Assembly: GCA_018817125.1 (NCBI GenBank) | Contig: JAHIUN010000009.1 | Coordinates: forward strand, 1-52,868 | Origin: Patescibacteria group bacterium | Lineage (GTDB): Bacteria > Patescibacteriota > Gracilibacteria > UM-FILTER-43-11 | DNA: 52,868 nucleotides | Direction of reading: 5' to 3' | Part shown: positions 15,140-24,056 of the stretch, piece by piece | Layout of the letters: the number at the start of each line of letters is the position of its first letter | Position numbering within the stretch: the stretch's first letter is position 1 | Notes under the pieces: model-generated | The model's input: only the letters and a program-made list of their open reading frames with translations | Told to the model about the DNA's origin: nothing | Database searches by the model: none | Made by a program: the position numbers and the translations under genes

Positions 15140-17557
15140 ATGTACGATCCCTCAAAGATTGAACCCAAGTGGCAGAAATATTGGCTGAAAAATAAGACAT
15201 TTAAGGCTGATGCTGATACGAAAAAGAAAAAGTATTATGTGCTGGACATGTTCCCTTATCCCAGCGGAGCGGGTTTACATGTGGGCCATCCCGAAGGGTA
15301 CACCGCGACGGATATTATCTGCCGTTATAAACGGATGAAAGGGTTTAATGTACTTCATCCCATGGGGTGGGATGCCTTTGGATTACCCGCGGAAAATTAC
15401 GCCATCAAGACCGGCCGCCATCCGCGGGAGGTGACCGAAGAAAACATCGCCACGTTCAAAAAACAGATCCAGTCCATCGGTTTTTCATACGATTGGGACC
15501 GCGAAGTCGACACGACCGATCCGGATTACTATCGCTGGACGCAGTGGATCTTTTTACAGCTTTATAAAAAAGGACTGGCGTATGAATCCGAACTGCCGAT
15601 CAACTGGTGCCCAGGCTGTAAAACCGGTCTGGCGAATGAGGAAGTGGTGGACGGCAAATGCGACCGGTGCGGCACCAAAACCACCAAAAAACTCCTGCGC
15701 CAGTGGGTGCTTAAGATTACGGATTATGCCGACCGTCTGCTGGATGATTTGTCAGATCTGGACTGGCCGGAGCCGATTAAGATCATGCAGGAGAACTGGA
15801 TCGGGAAAAGTTATGGAACTAACGTCAAATTCGAAATCCTAAATTCGAAATCCGAAATTAATGTTTATACAACGCGGGTCGATACCCTTTTTAGTGCCGC
15901 TTATATGGTGCTTGCCCCGGAGCACCCGCTTGTTTATAAAATTACAACTGATGAGCAAAAAGAAGAAGTCGAGAAATACAAAGAATTTGCTTTGATGAAA
16001 AGTGATCTTGAAAGAACTGATTTAGCCAAAGATAAGACAGGTGTATTTACTGGAGCTTACGTTGTTAATCCGATTAATGACAAAAAAATTCCTGTTTGGA
16101 TTGGTGATTTTGTTCTGGCCAGCTATGGCACAGGAGCAGTTTTTGCCGATGCCCACGATGAACGAGATTTTGAATTTGCAAAAAAATATGACATTCCTAT
16201 CACTGTATCCATCCGTCCGGAGGGCGATGAACAGTGGGAGCGTGTTAAAAACTTTGAAGAATGTTTTACCGATGATGGAATTTTAGTTAATTCAGATAAA
16301 TTTGACGGCTTAACGTCCGAAAAAGCTCGTTTCGAAATAACTCGGCATCTCGAAGAAAAACAGCAGGGTGAAGGCGCGGTCAATTACAAATTAAAAGACT
16401 GGGTTTTTTCCCGTCAGCGATATTGGGGCGAGCCTATTCCGATTGTCCATTGTGAGAAGTGCGGAGTGGTTCCTCTGGATGAAAAAGACCTGCCGTTACT
16501 CCTTCCTGATGTCAAAAATTACGAACCCACCGGCACCGGTGAATCGCCGTTGGCCGGCATCGATAAGTGGGTGAATACCAAATGTCCTAAATGCGGCGGG
16601 AAAGCGCGCCGTGAGACCAACACCATGCCTCAATGGGCGGGGAGCTGCTGGTATTATCTGCGTTACCTGAGTCCGAAAAGTGAGAAGGCGTTTGCGGATA
16701 AGGAGGACTTGGATTACTGGATGAATGTGGATCTGTATGTAGGCGGTGCGGAGCACGCGGTGCTCCATTTGCTGTACGCCCGTTTCTGGCATAAGGTGCT
16801 TTTTGATCTTGGATTTGCAAAAGACAAAGAACCATTCCAAAAACTGATGAATCAGGGTCTGATTTTGGGGGAAGATGGTGAAAAGATGAGCAAATCACGG
16901 GGTAATGTGGTGAATCCCGATGACGTGATCCGACAGTACGGCGCTGATACCTTACGTTTGTATGAGATGTTCATGGGGCCGTTTGACGCGGTAAAACCCT
17001 GGAGCACGAAAAACATCGAAGGAAGTTTTCGGTTTTTGCAGAAAGTGTGGCGTTTGGCGGAAGAAGGGGGGCTGACCGACGATAAGCCGGACGATGATTT
17101 GAATCGTCTGGTTCACAAAGCCATTAAAAAAGTCGGGGATGATATTGAGACATTCGGGTTTAATACCGCTATTTCGCAGATGATGATTTTGGCGAACGAA
17201 CTGATGAAGGTGAAAAAAATCCCTAAAGAAGCGATGGAAAAATTAGTGCTGATCTTATCTCCTTTTGCCCCGCATTTATGTGAGGAATTGTGGGAAAAGT
17301 TAGGATACAAAGGCGGCATTGCTTACGAAAAATGGCCGTCATTCGATCCGAAGCTGGTGGTCGATAGCACTTTTGAACTCGTATTCTCCGTGAACGGCAA
17401 GGTCAGGGGTAAAAAAGAGGTACCGATGGATATTTCTGAAGAAGACGCTATTAAAGAAGCGCTGGCCGACTCCGGTGTTAAGCGGAATATTGAAGGAAAG
17501 GAGGTGATTAAAAAGATCTACGTGCCGAAGAAATTGGTAAATATAGTAGCTGTCTGA
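15140..17557 (+). CDS. leuS: Leucyl-tRNA synthetase
   Basis: An 805-residue class I aminoacyl-tRNA synthetase charging tRNA-Leu. The Rossmann signature is HVGH at 47-50 ([16 protein letters not shown]). The CP1 editing domain is present with TTRVDTLF and the [14 protein letters not shown] motif that clears mischarged tRNA. Zinc-type Cys pairs occur near residues 158-178 and in CP2. KMSKS is at 582-586, followed by the anticodon-binding and C-terminal domains (ending NIVAV). Two things are odd: a linker at the start of the editing domain is coded by two tandem copies of a 14-bp word (15827-15854), and codon use turns AT-rich through about 15930-16350. Its TGA stop lies inside the palindrome that follows. 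Confidence 0.98.
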   Translation: MYDPSKIEPKWQKYWLKNKTFKADADTKKKKYYVLDMFPYPSGAGLHVGHPEGYTATDIICRYKRMKGFNVLHPMGWDAFGLPAENYAIKTGRHPREVTEENIATFKKQIQSIGFSYDWDREVDTTDPDYYRWTQWIFLQLYKKGLAYESELPINWCPGCKTGLANEEVVDGKCDRCGTKTTKKLLRQWVLKITDYADRLLDDLSDLDWPEPIKIMQENWIGKSYGTNVKFEILNSKSEINVYTTRVDTLFSAAYMVLAPEHPLVYKITTDEQKEEVEKYKEFALMKSDLERTDLAKDKTGVFTGAYVVNPINDKKIPVWIGDFVLASYGTGAVFADAHDERDFEFAKKYDIPITVSIRPEGDEQWERVKNFEECFTDDGILVNSDKFDGLTSEKARFEITRHLEEKQQGEGAVNYKLKDWVFSRQRYWGEPIPIVHCEKCGVVPLDEKDLPLLLPDVKNYEPTGTGESPLAGIDKWVNTKCPKCGGKARRETNTMPQWAGSCWYYLRYLSPKSEKAFADKEDLDYWMNVDLYVGGAEHAVLHLLYARFWHKVLFDLGFAKDKEPFQKLMNQGLILGEDGEKMSKSRGNVVNPDDVIRQYGADTLRLYEMFMGPFDAVKPWSTKNIEGSFRFLQKVWRLAEEGGLTDDKPDDDLNRLVHKAIKKVGDDIETFGFNTAISQMMILANELMKVKKIPKEAMEKLVLILSPFAPHLCEELWEKLGYKGGIAYEKWPSFDPKLVVDSTFELVFSVNGKVRGKKEVPMDISEEDAIKEALADSGVKRNIEGKEVIKKIYVPKKLVNIVAV
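15827..15854 (+). repeat. Two tandem 14-bp words inside leuS
   Basis: AAATTCGAAATCCT and AAATTCGAAATCCG follow each other and are continued by AAATT. They code in frame for the linker [11 protein letters not shown] at the entry to the CP1 editing domain. The word matches the one reiterated in the intergenic palindrome at 28571-28700 (ATCCGAAATCCGAA). Confidence 0.85.
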
Positions 17558-17677
17558 ACTGTGATTTATGTGATTAAATGAAGGTCATGATTAATAACAT
17601 GATTTTTATGATTGGTAATAATCTATAAAAATAGGATCATGTTAAATCAATGAATCATAATAATCACAGTTCAGACC
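17553..17677. repeat. Intergenic palindrome between leuS and the PilX-like gene
   Basis: Starts TCTGAACTGTGATT and ends with the complement AATCACAGTTCAGA; the arms consist of TGATT-type words spaced by 8-10 bp (about 55 bp per arm). It fills the whole gap between two convergent genes and supplies the TGA stop of leuS. It could fold into a long hairpin and act as a bidirectional terminator. Confidence 0.85.
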
Positions 17678-17680
17678 TCC

Positions 17681-18859
17681 TTATTCCTGCTGAATGATCG
17701 TAAAGTCAAATAATGGCACGGTGGTTTTTGGTGTAATGGTTGTGGTAAGGGATTGTTTGAAATTCCGGTAATATCCGTCGGATTTGATACGAATAAAGGG
17801 ATAGGGAATCAAATCAGAGCTCGAGTCCACTTTGTATTCAAAGTAGGGGATTTCGATCCGATGCATGCTGCCGCCTGAGAACTGCATATGCTCCATCGGT
17901 GCAACGATAAGGAACTCAAAAAGAAGTTTCGAATGAGTGTCGGCTGAGGCACGGTTAATGAAAGCTTCAATCGTTTCAAATTCTCCATTTTCATTGATCC
18001 CGGAATCGAGTTGATCAAGGGTAATCGTATAATCATTTCCCGGTCCGAATTCCTGCTCGCACAATTCTGATTTTTCATTTCCGCTTCCTGCCGCACCGGA
18101 TTCACTCAGACAGCCACGGATGGGATTCAGACTTTTTTCTGCGCCGTCCGACATCTTCCATAAAATCACCGGGTCTTTTTCACTGTCTTCATTCACTTTG
18201 CCGTCACAGTCACTGTCTTCCGGATTTTCGGGGCAGTTTTCAAGGTCTTCCTGTTCAACAGGTTCATCAGGGTCTTCATTGATGTTTGCCTGACTTCCGT
18301 CGAAATCCTGGTCATTATCGATTTTTAATTTGCCCGAGCTGACGATTCCTTCGGGAACTTTAAACGCCATGCTGAAGGTTCCATTGATGGTTTCGATATC
18401 GGTGTCAGAGAACGGCCCCTGGTTGATGGCGTTGGCGGGGAGATCGGTGCGGTAATTCGTATCATTATAAAGATAGATCATCAGTTTCTGATTTGCGTAA
18501 AAACGGCCGGAGAACGTGGTTTCTCCGCTGCTGATGCTTTCCACTTCCCACTCATTGCACCAAAGGGAAGTTCCGGAGTCACATGAGTCGGCATTTATAA
18601 AATTAATGTTGCGCACCCCTTCATCTCCTAAGGGCGGGGTTTCGTAGCCCGCGAAATGGGGAGTGAGTTCATACAGCGCGTCCTCTAAGCCGGCTTCTGC
18701 GGCCAGATAGGCCCGATTACTCGCTTCAATGCGTGAGGCAGACTGAAGTCCTCGTATAATCAGCTGGCTGACTGCGACAGATGAGACCATCAGCAGGGTA
18801 ACGAGTCCGATGACGAGCGGCATTGAAACCCCTTTGCTGTTCAGAATTTTAATGGGCAT
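17681..18859 (-). CDS. Minor pilin, PilX/GspK-like
   Basis: A 392-residue type IV pilin-like protein. The N-terminus SKG|VSMPLVIGLVTLLMV is a prepilin leader with a hydrophobic helix, followed by RAYLAAEAGLEDALYEL, the conserved stretch after the helix in PilX_N/GspK proteins (AE-AG). Like GspK it has no Glu at +5 of the mature chain, as expected for the subunit at the very tip. The ectodomain holds an Asp/Glu-rich, calcium-binding-looking stretch (DCDGKVNEDSEKDP) and several Cys. It is the last of four co-directional pilin genes in FimT-PilV-PilW-PilX order, 12 bp after the PilW-like gene. Together they should form the priming/tip complex of a type IV or competence pilus; the pilus motor genes are not in this window. 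Confidence 0.8.
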   Translation of the reverse strand: MPIKILNSKGVSMPLVIGLVTLLMVSSVAVSQLIIRGLQSASRIEASNRAYLAAEAGLEDALYELTPHFAGYETPPLGDEGVRNINFINADSCDSGTSLWCNEWEVESISSGETTFSGRFYANQKLMIYLYNDTNYRTDLPANAINQGPFSDTDIETINGTFSMAFKVPEGIVSSGKLKIDNDQDFDGSQANINEDPDEPVEQEDLENCPENPEDSDCDGKVNEDSEKDPVILWKMSDGAEKSLNPIRGCLSESGAAGSGNEKSELCEQEFGPGNDYTITLDQLDSGINENGEFETIEAFINRASADTHSKLLFEFLIVAPMEHMQFSGGSMHRIEIPYFEYKVDSSSDLIPYPFIRIKSDGYYRNFKQSLTTTITPKTTVPLFDFTIIQQE

Positions 18860-18871
18860 TAAAAATAATAA

Positions 18872-21800
18872 TTATGGGCAGGTAAACGAAACGCGAAGGT
18901 CCGACAGCCACGGGTTGAATGTGCCGACCGTATCGACCAGTTTTGCTTTCCAGACAAGACTGTTGTCATTCGTTCCGAAATTAACGTTGAAGCCAATGTC
19001 CGCCGCGGTAAGCCAGTCATTGCCTGAACAATCATTCTTACCGCACCAGTTCAGGCCGCCGTCATTGGAAAGCTGCCATAAAACATTTGTCTGGCCTCCT
19101 GATTCTATCACCTTGTCATCGAAGGTGGCGTTCTGTATCTGAGCGGTGAGCACACGAGGACAGCTGGCCGGATTAAACGGAATAGACTCGCTGATGATCT
19201 CGCCTTCAATGGCGCCCGTGTTCACGTTTAGTGTGTAAGTGCCATTCGCGTAGGTGATGGTATCGTTGTCGTAAGACTGAATATAATTTTGTGAGGAAAG
19301 CTGGTCAAAGAAACTTCGCTGATTCCAGTTGAGGCAATAGTAATCATTTATTCCCACCAGTCCGTTGCAGTTGTCATCACTATTCGAACCGTCGCCTGCC
19401 AGGCTGAGTGTGTCATTGCATACCTCGAGGTTTGTATTGAACGGGAAGCCGGTTACATTACAGCATTCCGGTTCAAAGGTCTCATCGGCCAGGGCGGCAA
19501 TCGGGTCGGCTTTTGTGTCCAGGTGGTCAAAGCGCTGATTGCCTGTGGCCGCGCTGATCCGGCAGTTGTTGTTGATGCCGTCGGTGCATTTGACCTGATT
19601 GTTTTCCAGAACATTGGGATGAATACTGGCGTCGGTATCATCGCAGTCATAAGACGGCCGTTCTTCGAGTGAGAAAAGGGTTGCACTGCATTCAGGAGGA
19701 TTCCCTTTATATAGATTCGCTTCCTGAATACCGAAGCCGTCCGCGTCGGTGTCTACACAGCAGGCCGGGTCGCTGTGGTCCCAGCCGTCGTCTCCAATTG
19801 CTACGGCATAACGGGCGTTCACAAAACTGCAGTTATTGTCGATCGGTTCACCGACTAAGGGTGAGCCGACTCCGTATGTCGCGTCATCGCACACTTCGGC
19901 ATTATCCTCATCAGGTAGTCCGTCCGCGTCATTATCAATACCCGGTTTGATATCGATATTTGTGTCATCGCAGTCGATGATGCCATAAGGATCGTAGGAA
20001 TCCGATTTTTTATCTTCTGATTCACAGGTGTTTACGCCGATGGGTCCCATAAAACTGTCATTGTCATTGTCCGGACAGCAGTCGTTGTCGCTGTTGATTC
20101 CTTGATTGCCGTCATAAGTGCTATCACAGTCGTTATCGACTCCGTCATCACAAATCGTTTCCACGCCTGCTTCATACGGCTTGATGCCTTGGCACAGTCC
20201 GCCGGTATCCGTGCATATTTCATCCAGTTCCGTATCGATATCAAAAGGGGCGTCAAAGTCTTCATAATTTCCAAGGAAGTCATACCACACATAGTCATCG
20301 GGATCCGGCGGGTTTTGAGCCAGTACGCCCATTCCCGCGAAGGCCTGGTCGTGCAGGGTATTACTGCAAAGGGTGGTCGTGCAGTCTAAATCGAATTCAT
20401 CAGCGCCGCCTGAGTAGTCTAACAGATTGTAATCACAATCATTGTCCAGGCCGTCAACGCACAGTACGCCCACTTCATCCCCTTCATCCACCAGCCGGTG
20501 GTGTTCGTCGTCATCAGGATTGGTGGCGCGGTCACACAATCCGCCGATATCAATGCAGACCTCATGCAGTTCGTCGGATTCAGTTTTTCCGATCAGATAA
20601 TTCGGATTGTCATAAAAGCGCGGTCCCAGCGCACCATCGGCTGGGTCTTTAATGCCATTGTTACACATGATCTCGATGCAGTTTTGGTCATATTCATCCG
20701 CGCCCTGCCGTAAGGCGATATTCCATTCCGCCACGGAATTGTTTTCATCCAATCCTTCATAAGTCATATAATCCTCCTGGCCTGCGGTCACGATAGTATC
20801 CCACGTGAGTTCAAAATCATAATTACAGTCATTGTCATAGCCGTCTGAACAATTAGATTCATTCAGGGTCAGCGGGCGGAAATAACACGCCCCGCCCACA
20901 TCGATACACTCCTCCCCCGGGTCCAGATAGCCGTTGTTACACAGATGAACCAGACAGTTTGGGTCCGCTTCATCAATCAGGCCGTCTCCGTCATTGTCTA
21001 CGCCGTCATGACAGCGGCGGTTTTTACATCCATCATTCCCGTCGCAGGAATTCATTTCATTTTTTCCGCCTTCGTAGTAAGTCCTTCCCCCTTCCCCGTC
21101 AAATGGGGATTCATGGTCGAGCCCATCAGTTTCCGGCGGATCGATGGGTACCAGCAGTTCTCCTTCCATCCGAACCGGGGTGATGAGACCGCTGACGATA
21201 TTATCAAATGCCTGTTCCTTATATATTTCTTCACTGCATCCCGGCCATACTCCCTGAACACAAGTCTGCTGAGCTCCCGAGACGATTCCCTGATTTTTTG
21301 GGCAGGGCCTGATGTCACCGTTGATGCATTCCTGCAAATTGCATTCCGTGATGATTTCACTCTGCGTACGGGAAGAGATGGTGGATTCCAGAACAATATC
21401 CGGCGTATTTCCCCTGATCTGACTGGCAATACGCGGGCTGGCGCGGATGATTAATTTTACCGTTACATGAGGCTGGATCTGCACATCAGGATCTGCGTAA
21501 GCTTTTCGCGGGTCATCGCTGGGAGTGATGAAAAATTTCAGATCTACCACGTCTAACGAGGAAGGAGTGATGTCTACATAACTGCTGTTTTCCAGGTTGT
21601 CGGGATCGTCACGAATCACTTCCACTTGTCCTGAACAATCTGGAGCAAGGTCACCGGGAGTTACGAAACTGCAGTCAAAACCGTCATCACATACCCACGT
21701 GTCCACCAGGCCGTCTTTTTCTCCCTCATCCCGTCCGCAGTTGAAGCTGTTTTCTCCGTCCGCCAGATGATCGACTCCATAATCTTTACCCACCAGCTTT

Positions 21801-22300
21801 AAAAGCGCGACTTTGCCGATGGGGTTTCCCAGCTCATCGGTGGTTTCAATTCGTCTTAAATACGTCCGATGGATGCCGGCAGGATCGATAAGATAAAGCT
21901 GTTCCTGAATCGGGCTTTCTATCGGGGCGGCTGTATCCGGATTCCGGACACCAGTGCTTTCATCGTCGTAAGTACCGTATTTTCCATCAGGTCCCGCGGA
22001 ATAAAACTGCCGGCTGTACTGGCAGTAGTTCTGGCCATACGTCTCATTAATGCCGGTGCCGAAAAAGTTAGCGGACTGGTTATAATATTCTTCATAATCC
22101 ACACTGCCGTTCCGGATCTCTTTCACAATCCGCTCCATAACAAAGCGGGCTTCTTCATAAACGGTGTTGGCTGCTTTGATGTTCCGGTAAGAATTGAAGA
22201 AATTGGTGTAGATCCCGGTTGCCGTGGTGATTAAAACTCCCAGAATAAACGTGGAGACGAGAAGTTCGGCGATTGTGAAACCCTTCCGATTGAGGCCTAT
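18872..22300 (-). CDS. Giant PilW/GspJ-like minor pilin with MopE-type Cys/Asp repeats
   Basis: About 1142 residues. The prepilin signature NRKG|FTIAELLVSTFILG (Glu5 present) lies upstream of the first in-frame ATG (22138). No ATG, GTG or TTG exists between it and the upstream stop, so the start is probably the near-cognate ATA at 22300 (giving MGLNRKGFTIAELL); initiation at 22138 would lose the whole pilin helix. The ectodomain has at least five copies of C-x-D-G-x-D-N-D-C and DCDDTDASIHP-type motifs, as in MopE/TSP3-like calcium- or copper-binding proteins, with many paired Cys. It fits the PilW position of the operon and would project a rigid metal-binding adhesin from the pilus tip. Its 5' end has been altered by a palindromic repeat. 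Confidence 0.8.
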   Translation of the reverse strand: MGLNRKGFTIAELLVSTFILGVLITTATGIYTNFFNSYRNIKAANTVYEEARFVMERIVKEIRNGSVDYEEYYNQSANFFGTGINETYGQNYCQYSRQFYSAGPDGKYGTYDDESTGVRNPDTAAPIESPIQEQLYLIDPAGIHRTYLRRIETTDELGNPIGKVALLKLVGKDYGVDHLADGENSFNCGRDEGEKDGLVDTWVCDDGFDCSFVTPGDLAPDCSGQVEVIRDDPDNLENSSYVDITPSSLDVVDLKFFITPSDDPRKAYADPDVQIQPHVTVKLIIRASPRIASQIRGNTPDIVLESTISSRTQSEIITECNLQECINGDIRPCPKNQGIVSGAQQTCVQGVWPGCSEEIYKEQAFDNIVSGLITPVRMEGELLVPIDPPETDGLDHESPFDGEGGRTYYEGGKNEMNSCDGNDGCKNRRCHDGVDNDGDGLIDEADPNCLVHLCNNGYLDPGEECIDVGGACYFRPLTLNESNCSDGYDNDCNYDFELTWDTIVTAGQEDYMTYEGLDENNSVAEWNIALRQGADEYDQNCIEIMCNNGIKDPADGALGPRFYDNPNYLIGKTESDELHEVCIDIGGLCDRATNPDDDEHHRLVDEGDEVGVLCVDGLDNDCDYNLLDYSGGADEFDLDCTTTLCSNTLHDQAFAGMGVLAQNPPDPDDYVWYDFLGNYEDFDAPFDIDTELDEICTDTGGLCQGIKPYEAGVETICDDGVDNDCDSTYDGNQGINSDNDCCPDNDNDSFMGPIGVNTCESEDKKSDSYDPYGIIDCDDTNIDIKPGIDNDADGLPDEDNAEVCDDATYGVGSPLVGEPIDNNCSFVNARYAVAIGDDGWDHSDPACCVDTDADGFGIQEANLYKGNPPECSATLFSLEERPSYDCDDTDASIHPNVLENNQVKCTDGINNNCRISAATGNQRFDHLDTKADPIAALADETFEPECCNVTGFPFNTNLEVCNDTLSLAGDGSNSDDNCNGLVGINDYYCLNWNQRSFFDQLSSQNYIQSYDNDTITYANGTYTLNVNTGAIEGEIISESIPFNPASCPRVLTAQIQNATFDDKVIESGGQTNVLWQLSNDGGLNWCGKNDCSGNDWLTAADIGFNVNFGTNDNSLVWKAKLVDTVGTFNPWLSDLRVSFTCP

Positions 22301-22385
22301 TGAAGACCCATTGAGGACCCGATGGATTGAAAATCCGATCCTCAGTCTATTGGGTCTTCGATTGGGCCCTCTATTGGAATATGCC
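22265..22385. repeat. Palindromic element at the 5' end of the PilW-like gene
   Basis: On the minus strand one arm reads TTCCAATAGAGGGCCCAAT-CGAAGACCCAAT and the other is the approximate complement (GGGTCCTCAATGGGTCTTCA...GGCCTC). The first arm matches the element at 45030-45083 in 29 of 31 positions. It occupies the gap between the PilV-like stop and the PilW-like prepilin signature and includes the place where a start codon should be. Confidence 0.8.
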
Positions 22386-22432
22386 TCTGATATATTGTTA
22401 TTTCGCTGTATTGTCGTGTCGTTAAAAAATAT

Positions 22433-23254
22433 TTAGCCGTTCAGCTGTTCGCGTCCTAAATAATCGGTAATATGGGTCGATAGTTTCACGTTATGTTCCA
22501 TCCGGCTGTCCCGCCATATTACCGTCACCGTGACCCGCATGCGGTTCAGACTGCTGGGGACGGCTGCATTAAATTCCCCCGGAGTGCTGATCAGCCCGCC
22601 TCCGTCAGTAAGATACTGGATTTTAACCGTCCGACGGAAAATGGTTTTCTCCGCCTCTATTCCCAATCCGTCATCCTCCTCAATGTAAATATGATTGTAG
22701 GTATCCGTGTCATTCGTATAATTATGGTCCAGATCCGTGTCGGTGAGCGGGTCGATGTCGACCAGATACAGAGTCGCGAAATCGATCCACGCGATTCCAT
22801 CCCACACATAACTTTTGTTTTCACCCTCATGACGAAAGGTATCGCCTTTGGCATGGGATCCAGGAAAATCGGGACCGCTTGAGTCCATATTCAGAATATC
22901 ATTCAGTCGCCAGCGCTCCGTATCCTGTTTATAAATAATATAGTCTCCTGGCAGGATTAGTTCATTGTCAGCGCCGGTGCAGGGGGTGTTTGGGTCGGAT
23001 TGAGGTTCAAAGTTCCAGCATTGCCGGCGTTTGCTGGCAAATTTGAGCCAGTTCGTGTCCCGGATGTTTCGGACGGCCTCAACGCCTTCACGCGCGATGT
23101 TTACCGCTACGACCCGGTTTTTCGCAATGTGCACATTCCCTAATGACGAGCCGATGATCGCGCTCGAAAACATGACTCCAAAAGACAGGATCGTCATCGC
23201 GATGATGGCTTCTAAAATACTTTCTCCCCCCCTGCTTTTTAAAGAAAGTCTCAT
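22433..23254 (-). CDS. Minor pilin, PilV/GspI-like
   Basis: A 273-residue prepilin. The leader SRGG|ESILEAIIAMTILSFG keeps Glu at +5 and the I-type motif LEAIIAMTIL, typical of PilV/GspI subunits. It is followed by NIAREGVEAVRNIRDTNWL, a conserved region of this family. The globular part is acidic with calcium-loop-like DTDLDHNYTNDTDTY and ends in a beta-rich segment with the pattern of type IV pilus modification proteins (RMRVTVTVIWRD). It starts 5 bp after the FimT-like gene, so translation is probably coupled. Its stop TAA is in the same frame as the following PilW-like reading frame, so readthrough would fuse the two. Confidence 0.85.
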   Translation of the reverse strand: MRLSLKSRGGESILEAIIAMTILSFGVMFSSAIIGSSLGNVHIAKNRVVAVNIAREGVEAVRNIRDTNWLKFASKRRQCWNFEPQSDPNTPCTGADNELILPGDYIIYKQDTERWRLNDILNMDSSGPDFPGSHAKGDTFRHEGENKSYVWDGIAWIDFATLYLVDIDPLTDTDLDHNYTNDTDTYNHIYIEEDDGLGIEAEKTIFRRTVKIQYLTDGGGLISTPGEFNAAVPSSLNRMRVTVTVIWRDSRMEHNVKLSTHITDYLGREQLNG

Positions 23255-23259
23255 AAAAT

Positions 23260-24051
23260 TTACTCGTTACATTCGTCGGCACTGTATTCAAGAGCCGGGA
23301 ATGTTTTGATACGGTTAATGCGGATGAATTGGCATTTTTTAGCCGAATCTTCCGGGGCGGCAGGGTTAAAAAACTTAAGTCCCAATTCTTCCATCGAAGT
23401 TCCGCTTCCTAAAATATTATCACCGATGAACGTGTCGGCCAGGGGCGGGGTGTAGATCACCACCGCTTCTGTGGCAGTCGGCCCTTCGGGTTCTTCTGTG
23501 TCCCATTTCCATTCGTCTTCAAAATAGAATGAATGGAAGTGAAGCAGATTGCCGGGAATTTCAAATGTTTTGATGATTTTATCGTTTCCGTCAAATCGTT
23601 TGGCGCTGTTTTCATTGTCATCGTTCTGATAGTTTTCATAATCCGGTCCAGATCCCAGGTTGGCAAATAAGGTGAAAGTGGAATTGGTATTAGGGTCCGG
23701 TTCGAGTTTTATATATACTCCGTATCCGTCTGCCGGGATCAGATCCTGATTCAGTGCTTCTATACGAACCCCTCTGCTCGTACTGGCAAAATTGCGCGCG
23801 TCAGTCAGTATTCCTGTCATCTGGATGAAAGCTTCATTGAATTCAAAACGATCCCGTTCCTGAAAATAAATCCGTCCCCCGATGCCCATCAGGATGCCGG
23901 CGATGATCGTTACAATGAACATTTCCGCGATCGTAAAACCCTTCTTATCGTGATTATTAAGATGATTAAGACTATAACGACTATTAGGAGAATGTTTTCT
24001 CCATATTCTGCTTATCCCAATAGTCGTAATAATCTTAAAAATCACAATCAT
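23260..24051 (-). CDS. Minor pilin, FimT/GspH-like
   Basis: A 263-residue prepilin. The signature DKKG|FTIAEMFIVTIIAGILMGIG (Glu5 present) is followed by FQERDRFEFNEAFIQMTGILTDARNFASTSRGV, which fits the FimT/GspH pattern of a helix leading to a region that samples surface loops. The leader before the cleavage site is about 38 residues, far longer than the usual 5-10, and it is translated from a palindromic intergenic-type repeat (23945-24056). The ATG at 24051 lies 1 bp after the pgi stop. This is the first gene of the four-pilin set. A shorter start is not available because no other ATG precedes the signature in frame except inside the repeat (MWRK-like). Confidence 0.8.
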   Translation of the reverse strand: MIVIFKIITTIGISRIWRKHSPNSRYSLNHLNNHDKKGFTIAEMFIVTIIAGILMGIGGRIYFQERDRFEFNEAFIQMTGILTDARNFASTSRGVRIEALNQDLIPADGYGVYIKLEPDPNTNSTFTLFANLGSGPDYENYQNDDNENSAKRFDGNDKIIKTFEIPGNLLHFHSFYFEDEWKWDTEEPEGPTATEAVVIYTPPLADTFIGDNILGSGTSMEELGLKFFNPAAPEDSAKKCQFIRINRIKTFPALEYSADECNE

Positions 24052-24056
24052 CTTAA
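23945..24056. repeat. Palindrome translated as the leader of the FimT-like prepilin
   Basis: Minus-strand arm AAGATGATTGTGATTTTTAAG...ACGACTATT pairs with the plus-strand arm TGATTATTAAGATGATTAAG...ACGACTATT; about 40 bp per arm around a loop containing GGATAAGCAGAATATGG. It overlaps the end of pgi and the first ~36 codons of the prepilin gene. Confidence 0.8.

Noticed and set aside
20945-21454. Long plus-strand ORF (169 codons) opposite the PilW-like gene
   Set aside because: It mirrors the Asp/Cys-rich codons of the minus-strand gene, has no start signal and no protein-like domain; a shadow frame.
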